This document shows, piece by piece, positions 24,406 through 34,224 of a stretch of 64,000 nucleotides of DNA (positions within the stretch are counted from its first letter, which is position 1; every line of letters starts with the position of its first letter). The notes beneath the pieces were generated by a model. The model worked only from the letters and a program-made list of their open reading frames with translations. It was not told the origin of the DNA and did not search any database. This stretch comes from Cymbomonas tetramitiformis (Eukaryota; Chlorophyta; Pyramimonadophyceae; Pyramimonadales; Pyramimonadaceae): contig LGRX02034662.1 in assembly GCA_001247695.2 (NCBI GenBank), positions 62,001 through 126,000 of the forward strand. Reading direction: 5' to 3'. The position numbers were made by a program, and so were the translations under genes.

Positions 24406-25719
24406 CTGCCTGTTTGCCGCAGGAGGCGCGTGCCACACATGAGATGGCAGCAAGGCGGCCTAATGCCAAAATCATGTTTCCGACGGCTCAAGTGAACGGC
24501 GACCAAATGCCGACTGGGAAAGCGGCTTCCCCACGAGGCGCTGGAGTGAACAGCTCGTACAAGCAGAATGCGACGGTGGTGCGGATCTTTAGGAGCCCAG
24601 GCTGAACAGCACGGGTGAGCAACGCGGGTGAGCATCGTCCAAGAACACACTCTCGGAGAACACTTATTATGCTGAGCTGGACGGGCCTATCGTGTGGTCG
24701 ATGCGTGCTGACAAACCCACGGGCAAGTATTACGGAAGTGGGCAGAAGCTTGGTTCCAAGCACCCCGCTCGAATGACAGTGGACATGCCGGGTTCTTGGA
24801 CCGACGCAGCTTTGGGAGAGGTTCCATCGCTACCTGAAGATTGTCTGCTTGGCAGTTGCGGTGTCGAACTGCATACATCCAACCAAGCCCCATAACGGGA
24901 GTCACATCGTCGGCGCCGGCGGGAAGAGAATTCACGAGGCAACGGCTCGGTGGAGGCTGTGGGCCAAATCTTCAGTGCTTGAGAAAGAAATTGGTGGACA
25001 AAGGCTGAAGACTCCTTCATGGCTATCAAGGGGGAATGCTAGGGCACGGGGATTGATCCTCGGCAGAGGTGACGGAATGCTACATAGGGCGCATTTCTTC
25101 CCATTCTCTAGTGTCCTCAGCCGGCGCCTCGATCGCAGTCGTGGCACAATCCCAACAAAAGCGAGCTTGCCCACAGAAGCATCGCTTTCTCAAGAGTTTG
25201 AATTCACTCCGAGCCTTGCATCTGTTGTTTGTGCCGAGGGACTAGCGGCTGCTGTTCTCGAATAGTCGGCTGCAGAAGTGAAGCGCTCTCGAATGCACAT
25301 GACAATGTCTGAGAGTGCAAACCGGATGAACGCCTGGATAAACAAGAATCATGATATAGGGGAATTTCGTTGGATGCATGTGAGCTGAGGCATTGAGCCG
25401 ATGAGAATCCCCGGGCAACGAATCCTAGAGTCGCAGCAGAAAGCAGCCTCCAGATAATGGCCAGAGCACAGAAGACTTGCCGCTGCTGAGGTGGTACGGC
25501 GGAGATCCCCACAACAGCAGAACTTGGGCAGAAAAGTCCCGCCAGGGGTTAGGGTTCTTGGAGGAACGGACGGGGGTCACATAGAGTAAACGTGAGAGCC
25601 CCAGAGATTCCGATAGCACCGTTCTTCAGGAAAGAAATGTGCCACGAAAAATCGATGTGGACCCTTCTCGCGGTGCGCGTAGGATGCGGCAGGGGCTTGC
25701 AAGGACGTGCCTCCATCAC

Positions 25720-25827
25720 TCTGCAGATGGCGCGTCGCACAGGCTCAGACTTCTTGGCAAGGAAAACGCACGATTCCTTCCCGAGCTGCATGAGCTGACC
25801 GATCTCTTCGTGTGTCCGCTCCCGCCC
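25720..25827 (-). CDS. Candidate upstream exon of the cNMP gene
   Basis: A GC3-rich minus-strand frame begins after a CAG acceptor at 25828 in phase 0 and encodes a charged helix (THEEIGQLMQLGKESCVFLA, then SEPVRRAIC) ending at a possible AGA|GTGATG donor. Helical segments of this kind precede cNMP-binding domains. The frame stays open upstream through a cysteine-containing stretch with AT-rich third positions, which I regard as intron. Linkage to the main gene rests on strand, spacing and phase only. Confidence 0.4.
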
Positions 25828-26029
25828 CTGATCTCCCTCGCCACAACCGAGGGTGCACATACTTTGGGGACAATAGTGCACATTCTCCAACAAGCAGTAA
25901 GAACACCATAACTCAAGCTTCGTCTGCTTTACAGCCAAACACCATGCCTCTTGACAATATAGAGTGGCAGATGTTACCAAATCAACTTTCAACTTCCCTT
26001 CAAGCAACGTAAGATGCCTAAGGAAGTGG

Positions 26030-27465
26030 CAGCGAGTAGCTCAGCTTGGAGAGCACACGTGGCAGCGAGTACCTCCGCGTGGAGAGTACACGTGGCAGCG
26101 AGTAGCTCCGCGAGGAGAGCACACGTGGCAACGAGTACCTCCGCGTGGAGAGTACACATGGCAGCGAGCACCTCCGCGTGGAGAGTACACGTGGCAGCGA
26201 GTAGCTCAGCTTGGAGAGTACACGTGGCAGCGAGTAGCTCCACGTGGAGAGCACACGTGGCAACGAGTACCTCCGCGTGGAGAGTACACGTGGCAGCGAG
26301 CACCTCCGCGTGGAAAGTACCCGTGGCTTTAAGTAGCTCAGCTTGGAGAGCACACGTGGCAGCGAATAGCTTAGCTTGAAGAGTACACGTGGCAGCAAGT
26401 GGCCCAGCTTAGAGAGTACACGTGGCAGCGAGTAGCTCAGCGTGAGACATGTGGCGCAGTAGCTCAGCTTGGAGAGTACACGTGGCAGTAAGGTAGTTTG
26501 GAGAGTACACGTGGCAAGTATCTCCGCGTGGAGCACGCGCGCAGCGCAGTAGCTCAGCTTGGAGAGTACACGTGGCAACGAGTAGCTCGCTTGGAGAGTA
26601 CATGTGGCAGCGAGTAGCTCAGCTTGGAAAGTGCACGTGTCAGCGAGTAGCTCAGTTTGAGAGTGCATGTGGCAGTGAGTGGCTCAGCTTGAGAGTGCAT
26701 GTGTCAGTGAGTGGCTAAGCTTGAGAGTACACGTGGCAGCGAGCAGCTCAGCTTGGAGAGTGCATGTGGCAGCGAGTACTCAGCTTGGAGAGTACACGTG
26801 GCAGCGAGTGGCTCAGCTTGGAGAGTGCATGTGGCAGCGAGTAGATCAGCCTGGAGAGTACATGTGTCAGCAAGTAGCTCAGCTTGGAGAGTGCATGTGG
26901 CAGCGAGTAGCTCAGCTTGGAAAGTGCATGTGCCAGCGAGTAGCTCAGCTTGGAGAGTGCATGTGTCAGCGAGTGGCTCAGCTTGGAGAGTACACGTGCC
27001 AGCGAGTAGCTCAGCGGAGAGTGCATGTGTCAGCGAGTGGCTCAGCTTGGAGAGTGCATGTGTCAGCGAGTAGCTCAGCTTGGAGAGTGCATGTGGCAGC
27101 GAGTAGCTCAGCTTGGAGAGTGCTGTGGCAGTGAGTGGCTCAGCATGTGTCAGCGAGTGGCTCAGCTTGAGAGTGCTGGCAGCGAGTAGCTTGGAGAGTG
27201 CATGTGTCAGCGAGTGGCTCAGCTTGAGAGTGCATGTGGCAGCGAGTAGCTCAGCTTGGAGAGTGCATGTGGCAGCGAGTAGCTCAGCTTGGAGAGTGCA
27301 TGTGGCAGTGAGTGGTCAGCTTGGAAAGTGCATGTGGCAGTGAGTGGCTCAGCTTTGAGAGTACACGTGTCAGCGAGTAGCTCAGCTTGGAGAGTGCATG
27401 TGGCAGCGAGTAGCTCAGCTTGGAGAGTGCATGTGGCAGCGAGTAGCTCGGCTTGGAGAGTAAAT
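26030..27465. repeat. 33-bp minisatellite, over forty copies
   Basis: The unit is about AGCGAGTAGCTCAGCTTGG followed by AGAGTGCATGTGGC, with early copies carrying CTCCGCGTGG and ACACG variants. Since 33 is divisible by three, long frames stay open on both strands and translate as 11-residue repeats. The array lies between candidate exons of the minus-strand gene and is probably intronic. Confidence 0.95.
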
Positions 27466-27599
27466 GTCCCAAGGTTGTGCACCCGAACCTGGAGTGACCT
27501 GGAATGCCATGAGAACCGTCGCCAAAGTTGGACAAATAGTGTGAGAACATGAGAAGAGCCTTTTGCAGCTGATATCTGCTGTGCACGGCTCGCAGACGG

Positions 27600-27783
27600 G
27601 CTGTGGGTATATGGCGGTGTGGGTAGAGAACATTGTTGCAAGACGTTTGACAAGCTCCGTCCTCGAGCAAGGGGTGGGGAAGCTTGAAAAGGGCACCTTC
27701 ATCTCCATTAGGAGCCTCTTCATTTTGTAGGTGAGCCGCCACATCTTGGAGTAGCCGGGGCTCGAAGGGGTGTCCTTCGGTCT
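27600..27783 (-). CDS. Candidate exon, basic helix-rich segment
   Basis: After a TTTTGTGCAG acceptor at 27784 the minus strand is open with GC-rich third positions and encodes WRLTYKMKRLLMEMKVPF followed by SRTELVKRLATMF. A second frame over the same bases is also open but has AT-rich third positions. The downstream limit is not clear. It could be an N-terminal exon of the cNMP gene, since strand and phase agree, but no domain is recognised. Confidence 0.35.
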
Positions 27784-28004
27784 CTGCACAAAACCAAATG
27801 GAAGAAAGCTGGGTGCCAATCGTACAGTGGGGAATGAGTGTTATGAAAAGTACGAGCCGCGCGATACAAACCACCTGATGATTGTATGATTGCATACGTA
27901 GGGAGGAGTGCGCAGATTTCGAACTTGAGAGCCTTGAGACGCGGTTAGATTCTTTCCAGCTCTGGGAACCTCATCTTAAGAAAAGGGTCTACGAACACAC
28001 TGAA

Positions 28005-28445
28005 CGGCTGAGATCAGCCGACAAAAGCCAGCCCCCCATCATCCCAGTGGAGGTGAGAAGCAAATCAGGAGCAGGGCGGGGCCGTGACAAGATACCACCA
28101 ACTCATACATATTCCCAACCCAGATGCAAAGCAGCATGGAAAGATGTGACCGATCATCGCCCAATAATAGTTGGTCCCAGAGTTACGGAGTAAGCGGACC
28201 CTGTTGGCATGCCCGCCAGTGGCTCACGGTCGATGGATGGGACCTGTTGGTCCATGGTTATGCCATGAATGCAGTCACACCACACAGCATGGACACCCCA
28301 TGTCAAAAAAAGGAAAGCATGCGGGCACCTAAGTGCTCCCCACAAAAACCAAGGGAAAACACAGAACGTGCACTTAACCACCCTCTGCCTCTCCTTGCAG
28401 CAAAGGCACACGAATCCAACGAGCTCTCCAAGAGGTAGTGCCCGC
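28005..28445. repeat. Dispersed repeat family, copy 1
   Basis: Shares blocks with 29690-30120 and 43385-43835: CATCATCCCAGTGGA, GTGAGAAGCAAATCAGGAGC, GGGGC-GTG-CAAGATACCA, and GGAGTAAG followed by GGCATGCCC and CGATGGATGG. The order of blocks is the same at 28 and 43 kb. No coding capacity or clear inverted ends were found, so it is probably a non-autonomous element. Confidence 0.7.
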
Positions 28446-29164
28446 CGGAATGGCACCATAGGGACAACCGCCTCCCAAAACCAACTTCCATCCGGCGGCC
28501 GTCCCCGTTCACAGCGACGTGCCAGCACCTCACATCTGGGTCAAAGAACACGATTCCCCCGGCAAGTGTAATAACCATGAGCACTGGACACGGAGAGGGA
28601 GCAAGCGTCAGACGAATCCAAGACACTCCCAAAGCGCTTAGAGACGTGAGGAGCACCTGACGGCCCAACGGCGACATGAAGCAACAAGAGCCTGCTGGAT
28701 GTCCAACCACTTATGCCATGCACCATGCACAAGACCGTGATTCAAGCTCCAAAGATTCCGGCAGGTGAAGGATATGCCCACACCCTTTACCTATATGCTC
28801 TGTGGCATCCTTAGATCCTGAAGCTCCCCAACTTCAGGCATCCTAGCCAAGGTACTATCCGCCCGGTGTAACATGAACCTAGCAGAAAGAAACCTGAACA
28901 CTACAGCAAAGGCCCACCTATACGAAAACAGGGCCGTGGGGGTAGCGGCTGGCTTTCTTAAATTTGCGCCCCCGATTTGATTGCCAACGGTTGCTTGGTA
29001 CTTAAGAGTTGCTTAACAGTGGCTGAATATCTACTCCAAAAATCCAGCGGCCGCTTTCTTAGTGTTTCCTTAAGTTTTGGCGAAAAATCCAGCGGCTGCT
29101 TTCTTGTAGGTGGAGTTCCTTATAGGTGGGCCTTTACTGCACCGCACAAGCCACACAACACAAG

Positions 29165-29640
29165 TGATGGACACCCGAAGCCAGGTCACCCCACTACCAC
29201 CGCAGCTGCCAGGTGTACTGGGCGGGGGCGGTGAGGGACACCCGAAGCAAGGTCACCCCACTGCCACCGCAGCTGCCAGGTGTACTGGGCGGGGGCGGTG
29301 AGGGACACCCGAAGCAAGGTCACCCCACTGCCACTGCAGCAGCCAGGTGTACTGGGCGGGGGCGGTGAGGGACACCCGAAGCAAGGTCACCCCACTGCCA
29401 CTGCAGCAGCCAGGTGTACTGGGCGGGGCGGTGAGGACACCCGAAGCAAGGTCACCCCACTGCCACTGCAGCTGCCAGGTGTACTGGGCGGGGGCGGTGA
29501 GGGACACCCGGCAAGGTCACCCCATTACCACCGCAGCTGCCAGGTGTACTGAGCGGGGGCGGTGAGGGACACCCGAAGCAAGGTCACCCCACTGCCACTG
29601 CAGCAGCCAGGTGTACTGGACGGGGGCGGTGAGGGAATTT
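29165..29640. repeat. 66-67-bp tandem repeat, seven copies
   Basis: The unit contains AGGTCACCCCACTGCCAC, GCAGCTGCCAGGTGTACTGG and GCGGGGGCGGTGAGGGACACC. Copies are very similar with a few 1-3 bp deletions. Open frames across it are not evidence of protein. Confidence 0.93.
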
Positions 29641-29689
29641 CTCACACTGCCAGGTGCACTGAACGGCCAGGTGCACTGAACGGCGTGCC

Positions 29690-30120
29690 TCATGCCAACC
29701 GAAGCCAGCCCGCCGCCATCCCAGCAAATAAGATAGGCGTGCAGGAACAGGACGGGGCTGTGCCGAGATCACGTACACACACTGTACGAACAGCAGCATG
29801 GGTGATAGTATAGCCCGTAGGCGTGACTCACTGCCGGCACGTAACAACGCACAACAACATCCGGGTCACGGAGTCCACCTCCCGGCGGCTCAGCAAATGT
29901 GCATAGCAAGTATTGCCATTATGGAAAATGATGGGAACTTGAAACCAATGCGGGCACAGAGGTGCTCCCCGCACAAATGAAGGGAAGACACACAGTGCGG
30001 CTGCCACCACTCCTTGCCTCTCCTTGCAGCAAACGCAGGCGCTTTTCCCTTTACTTTTAGCCCACACACACACACACACACTGAAAGGCGTGAGAAACGC
30101 TAACCAAGGCCATCCCACCA
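29690..30120. repeat. Dispersed repeat family, copy 2
   Basis: Begins with CAGCCCGCCGCCATCCCAG and shares the GACGGGGCTGTGCC-GAGA block and the later GTGCTCCCC-CACAAA and CTTGCCTCTCCTTGCAGCAAA blocks with copy 1. A CA dinucleotide run lies at 30062-30080. Confidence 0.6.
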
Positions 30121-30604
30121 CCAACCCAGTGTGTGAGAGTATCAAGTGCAACGCGAAGCTGTGACAATAATCGAAGCTGTGCAATGGCACAATTATCGAG
30201 GCTACAAAGCCTGTGTGAGGCCGCAGGGAGCTGTCCCAGCGCGGCACTGCACGTCCCCTATGTACGATACGTGCCGCGGGGCTGCTATCCCAGGCTAGTC
30301 AAAACTGCGAGGAAAACAACGGGAAACACGGTTGCAGTTCATGTGACCCCAGTGTTTCCCTGCTTGTCTTGGTCTGCCCAGCAACTAAGCCAGAGCGCGT
30401 TCGGGCGGCATGTCCCTTAAGAAAAACAGACACGCACAAATTGCTTAACAAAGTCCACTCGCTACAATGATACCAGACTCACGTGGCATGTAGCAGGTCG
30501 AAGATTGAAGTCCAAATATGCAAAAATTCCTGGAAGCCAGTCGACTTAAAACGCAAAATGCGAAGCAATAATCTGGAGAGGAAACCATAAGACGTATCAG
30601 TCAC

Positions 30605-30880
30605 CTTGAGTCCTCGGGTGTTGGCAGTTGCAGATTTATCCTGTTCCGCCTGGTTGAATTTGTTAGCAACACTCTGGCGCTGATTCCCCTTGAATTTGGA
30701 CTGCCTTCGCATCCCTTGGGTATTGGGGGTGGTATCCTCTTCCGCCAGGTGGAAACTGTTAACGACACTGTCGCGCGCCCTGATATTGAGCGTCTTTCGC
30801 ATCCCTTGGGGATTGGGAGAGGTAGACGATGAAGGATTTGCGCCGGTTGGCAATCGTTGTTTTGTACCTGGTGGGCTCAT
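30605..30880 (-). CDS. Candidate first exon with a repeated QGMRR motif
   Basis: Starts at ATG (30878-30880) and runs 92 codons to an AAG|GTGACT donor in phase 0. The peptide is polar and basic and has two to three degenerate repeats of about 30 residues, each with P-N-x-Q-G-M-R-(K/R) and later NSFHLAEED or NKFNQAEQD. No known domain is recognised. It could be the 5' exon of the minus-strand cNMP gene, whose next candidate exon starts in the same phase at 27783, or a separate gene. Confidence 0.35.
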
Positions 30881-31195
30881 TTCACCCGGTTATTATCTAC
30901 TATAATACTAGTGATGAAAAACTATCTTATTCCTTAGAATCCAAATTGTTGTCAGTATTCTGCCTCAAACGCGCTGAGCCTGTGCTGTAAAGGTAATCGT
31001 ATAAATGCATTGGAGATTTACACCCAAGTTTCTCGAAAGCCGACCCTTTAAGGCAACGCTAGCCTGTAAACGCACTGTCGCTTCCCTAGATGGTGTCGGT
31101 CTTTCTAAAATACTTGCTAGTTGTATAGCGCTTTGTGTTAAAGTTTGCGACTTTTTTAATGAAGTCTGTACAGTCACATGAAAAATAAGAAATCT

Positions 31196-31348
31196 GAGGG
31201 TTTTCTGATCTGTGACAGGTGACTGGAAGTATGACAGTCACCGGGAACCGATCTGAAAACTGAGGTTTTCTAATCGGTCGGAGGCCATAAGAGCCGTCTC
31301 AGTGACTGAGAAGGCTTCTTGCCGTGTTCTGATTAACTGTGTGGAAGT
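31196..31348. repeat. 153-bp direct repeat, left copy
   Basis: Almost identical to 32687-32839. It contains a small internal hairpin (GGTGACTG and CAGTCACC around nine bases) and ends GTGTGGAAGT. The two copies bracket the tandem duplication of the zinc-knuckle exon. Confidence 0.92.
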
Positions 31349-31860
31349 GTCTCGCTGCGCGTTCCGTAGTGAGAATTTGCTCGTTGATTGCGTAGCGCAG
31401 TTGAGAATTTTTATCTATTTGAACGTCCTGCTGTGAATGTACCTTCTTCTCCTATGCCCCAAGATGGTGTGAGGATCCAGTGCTGGAATTGCCGCCAATG
31501 GGGGCACCACCAGAACGACTGTACCCTGCCTCGCGGTGCTGGTCGTGGCCGTGGACGTGGTGGATTTTGACCGTGTGGCCATGAGTGCCGTTGGCCATGA
31601 GTGCCGTTGCCGTGCGTCGGCGTGTGATCGCAATGAACTTTGGCCTGTGCGGAATTGCCAGACGTAGGAATGAATTTTGAAGAACCCTAATTTGTATGGC
31701 GTGATGCCGTGTAAGCGAGCACGAGTCTCGCGTGGTGTGAATTGTGCGAGTTTTTGTTTGAGTGCTTTTCAAGTTTCTTAATTGTGCTTTCTTTGATGCG
31801 TAGATGCTTTCTTGGGGCGATGTGTCTCGTGGACGCGTTTTGGCGTCGTTGCCGCGATTG
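31315..31860. repeat. Tandem duplication unit 1 (about 550 bp)
   Basis: Matches 31870-32416 with only scattered substitutions and single-base indels (offset 555 bp at the start). Each unit carries one zinc-knuckle/RGG coding exon and a long 3' flank. Confidence 0.93.
31401..31570 (+). CDS. Zinc-knuckle plus RGG-tail exon, copy 1
   Basis: The open frame ends at the TGA at 31568-31570. It carries one CCHC zinc knuckle (C-x2-C-x4-H-x4-C, seen as CWNCRQWGHHQNDC) followed at once by a Gly/Arg tail (GRGRGRGG). There is no ATG before the knuckle except one inside the segment, but a CGCAG acceptor lies at 31396-31400, so this is most likely the last exon of a gene or gene fragment whose upstream exons I could not find. 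CCHC knuckles with RGG tails bind single-stranded nucleic acid in known proteins and in retroelement Gag. Confidence 0.5.
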
Positions 31861-31869
31861 TTTGGGCTT

Positions 31870-32416
31870 CTTCTTGCCGTGTTCTGATTAACTGTGTGGA
31901 AGTGTCTCGCTGCGCGTTCCGTAGTGAGAATTTGTTCGTTGATTGCGTAGCGCAGTTGAGAATTTTTATCTATTTGAACGTCCTGTTGTGAATGTACCTT
32001 CTTCTCCTATGCCCCAAGATGGTGTGAGGATCCAGTGCTGGAATTGCCGCCGATGGGGGCACCACCAGAACGACTGTACCCTGCCTCGCGGTGCTGGTCG
32101 TGGCCGTGGACGTGGTGGATTTTGACCGTGTGGCCATGAGTGCCGTTGGCCATGAGTGCCGTTGCCGTACGTCGGCGTGTGATCGCAATGAACTTTGGTC
32201 TGTGCGGAATTGCCGGACGTAGGAATGAATTTTGAAGAACCCTAATTTGTATGGCGTGATGCCGTTGTAAGCGAGCATGAGTCTCGCGTGGTGTGAATTG
32301 TGCGAGTTTTTGTTTGAGTGCTTTTCAAGTTTCTTAATTGTGCTTTCTTTGATGCGTAGATGCTTTCTTGGGGCAATGTGTCTCGTGGACGCGTTTTGGC
32401 GTCGTTGCCGCGATTG
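31870..32416. repeat. Tandem duplication unit 2 (about 550 bp)
   Basis: Second copy of the unit at 31315-31860, including exon, stop codon and 3' flank. Beyond 32416 the sequence becomes unique until the right 153-bp repeat. Confidence 0.93.
31956..32125 (+). CDS. Zinc-knuckle plus RGG-tail exon, copy 2
   Basis: The same exon as at 31401-31570. The knuckle and tail are intact and the only clear residue changes are Ala to Val before the knuckle and Gln to Arg inside it (CWNCRRWGHHQNDC). The acceptor and stop are also kept. Conservation of frame in both copies suggests a recent duplication. Confidence 0.5.
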
Positions 32417-32618
32417 TGAGTTTTGATGTTTTGACGGAGTGTCGATGTGAGTGCTTAACTCCGATTGTTTTTGCTGTGTTGTCTTAATGCTGTCGGTAAA
32501 TTTTGCAGGCTTGGGCTTCTGGTTTCGGCAGGCAGCAGGGCGGTCTTGCTGAGTTGCAATGCTGGTTGAGTTTCTTTGCCCCTTTTCCGCACTGCTTTGT
32601 TGTGATCTTTGTGGGTTT

Positions 32619-32685
32619 GCAGCGGCCGAGTTTCCACTACAAATGTGTCATTTGTCGGCTCTGTAGCCGTAGCCGATTAGAAAAC
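32619..32685. repeat. 67-bp direct repeat, left copy
   Basis: Matches 33357-33423 (offset 738 bp) from GCAGCGGCCGAG to CCGATTAGAAAAC. The interval between the copies holds the right 153-bp repeat and about 520 bp of unrelated sequence. Confidence 0.88.
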
Positions 32686-32768
32686 CGAGGGTTTTCTGAT
32701 CTGTGACAGGTGACTGGAAGTATGACAGTCACCGGGAACCGATCTGAAAACTGAGGTTTTCTAATCGG
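32673..32768. repeat. 96-bp segment with 14-bp terminal inverted repeats
   Basis: The left end CCGATTAGAAAACC (32673-32686) is the exact reverse complement of the right end GGTTTTCTAATCGG (32755-32768). A second hairpin with 8-bp arms lies inside. At the other occurrence of the 153-bp repeat the left arm is missing. It may be a tiny foldback element or a structured transcript. Confidence 0.65.
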
Positions 32769-32839
32769 TCGGAGGCCATAAGAGCCGTCTCAGTGACTGA
32801 GAAGGCTTCTTGCCGTGTTCTGATTAACTGTGTGGAAGT
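32687..32839. repeat. 153-bp direct repeat, right copy
   Basis: Right partner of 31196-31348. It ends at the same GTGTGGAAGT but then passes into unrelated C-rich sequence instead of the duplicated exon unit. Confidence 0.92.
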
Positions 32840-33356
32840 CCCGCCCCCCGCCCTTGAGCAGGTAGCACCGTGGCAGCGGTGATCGGAGTGCGCTAGCAGC
32901 GATGGGATGGAAGATTGTCTTTTGGCCCGCAGAAGGGCAGACGGATCTTTGTTAGGCTCCGTAGAGAGTAGGCTGCGGCATTGCACCTGTGCAGTACTGA
33001 CTGTTTTGGCAGAGGCTGGCAATAGTTATCCCTCATGGGGGCCTGCGAAGGACCCTCATGCTAGTTCCTGCTTTAAGTGCTGTACAGTAGGCTTAGCTGG
33101 GTGTTGGTGCATTGCCAACATACCTGACTTGCGATGAGCAGGTACCCTGTAGCTTTGGAGGGTTTCAGCCCCAGCTAAGTATTTGAACCGTAGCCTAACT
33201 CTGAGTGAGAGAGCCGGATATTTTATGTAGTCTCATGGTGTCGGGAGTGTGGGTACCCCTTGGGATAGCATCCGTGAGAGGTGGGACCTTGTGGGTACCG
33301 ATTTGGGCTAGGGTAGTACAGGGTAGTCGTATGTCATTATAATTTCCACACGCAGT

Positions 33357-33423
33357 GCAGCGGCCGAGTTTCCACTACAAATGTGTCATTTGTCGGCTCT
33401 GTAGCCGTAGCCGATTAGAAAAC
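33357..33423. repeat. 67-bp direct repeat, right copy
   Basis: Second copy of 32619-32685. After CCGATTAGAAAAC the two copies diverge completely. Confidence 0.88.
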
Positions 33424-33424
33424 T

Positions 33425-34200
33425 TTGGTTTGACAAAATTCACAATTATTGACAGCTTGAATATCTTGTTCTTTCGTTTGACGATTCCATCTGGGATCTC
33501 CAGACGCGAGACCATGTTTGATGTTACTTTTTTATGCGGAGCTCTTAAGTATGGGGAATTTCGGGGGACGCCTCCAAGTCCCAAGTCCCCTCCCCTCCCC
33601 ACCTTTGTGCCCACATTGACATTTGAGCCAAACGAAAGGTCGGGGGGTGCGAAGACATGGCCTTTTTTTTTCCAGAGAGCTCCGGTCTACAATCCTAAAT
33701 GCTAAATGTAAATCCAAATACCGATCGAATTTCTCCGATCAAATTTTTATTTATACTTATACAGCGATCGGAATTTCGGAGTATGACGACGCGACGATTC
33801 GATTCGATTATATCTGGCCGGCTGAAATGAAACCTCACGTCAGGTCCTCACGTCAGCCATACGATAGTATGAGATAGAGCTCTAGCCATAGAGATAGGGA
33901 TAGCCATCGCATGACGATCGGATGAGGGTTGAGGGAGTCAACAGTCATGAGGGTGTCATTCGATTGAAACCTCGCCTCGCGTCCGGTCGGGAGTACTCTG
34001 GCTTGCCAGAGGTTACGAGCTTCGGCCGCTGCGCGGACGATCGCGCGATTCTCGACAGACAACAATGGAAAGCAGCTCGTAACTCGTAACCTCCGGTGTA
34101 ATACAGAAAAATAAAAAAATCCTTAAAAAAGTGAAAAAAAATCGCGTCCGGAAGCTCGTGGTCTCAGCCAGAGTAGGTCGGGAGGTAGCATACGATAGCT
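33425..34200. other. Upstream flank of the M14 gene
   Basis: No coding frame is recognised. Contains a T-run at 33661-33671, A-rich tracts at 34105-34140, and a duplicated CCTCACGTCAGGTCCTCACG at 33832-33855. The promoter of the peptidase gene should be in the last part but I see no diagnostic element. Confidence 0.4.
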
Positions 34201-34224
34201 GATAGCAGGTGTCAATTGGAATTG

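Noticed and set aside
25849..26007. MYND or other zinc-finger from a Cys-rich frame upstream of the candidate exon
   Set aside because: The Cys/His spacing does not fit a known finger and third positions are AT-rich; it is better read as intron.
26018..27653. Long repeat proteins on both strands (11-residue repeats)
   Set aside because: They arise from a 33-bp minisatellite, a multiple of three; both strands and several frames are equally open, with no start context or domain.
27284..27895. 203-codon minus-strand frame overlapping the 27.7-kb exon candidate
   Set aside because: Third positions are less GC-rich than in the alternative frame over the same bases, and its downstream third is minisatellite.
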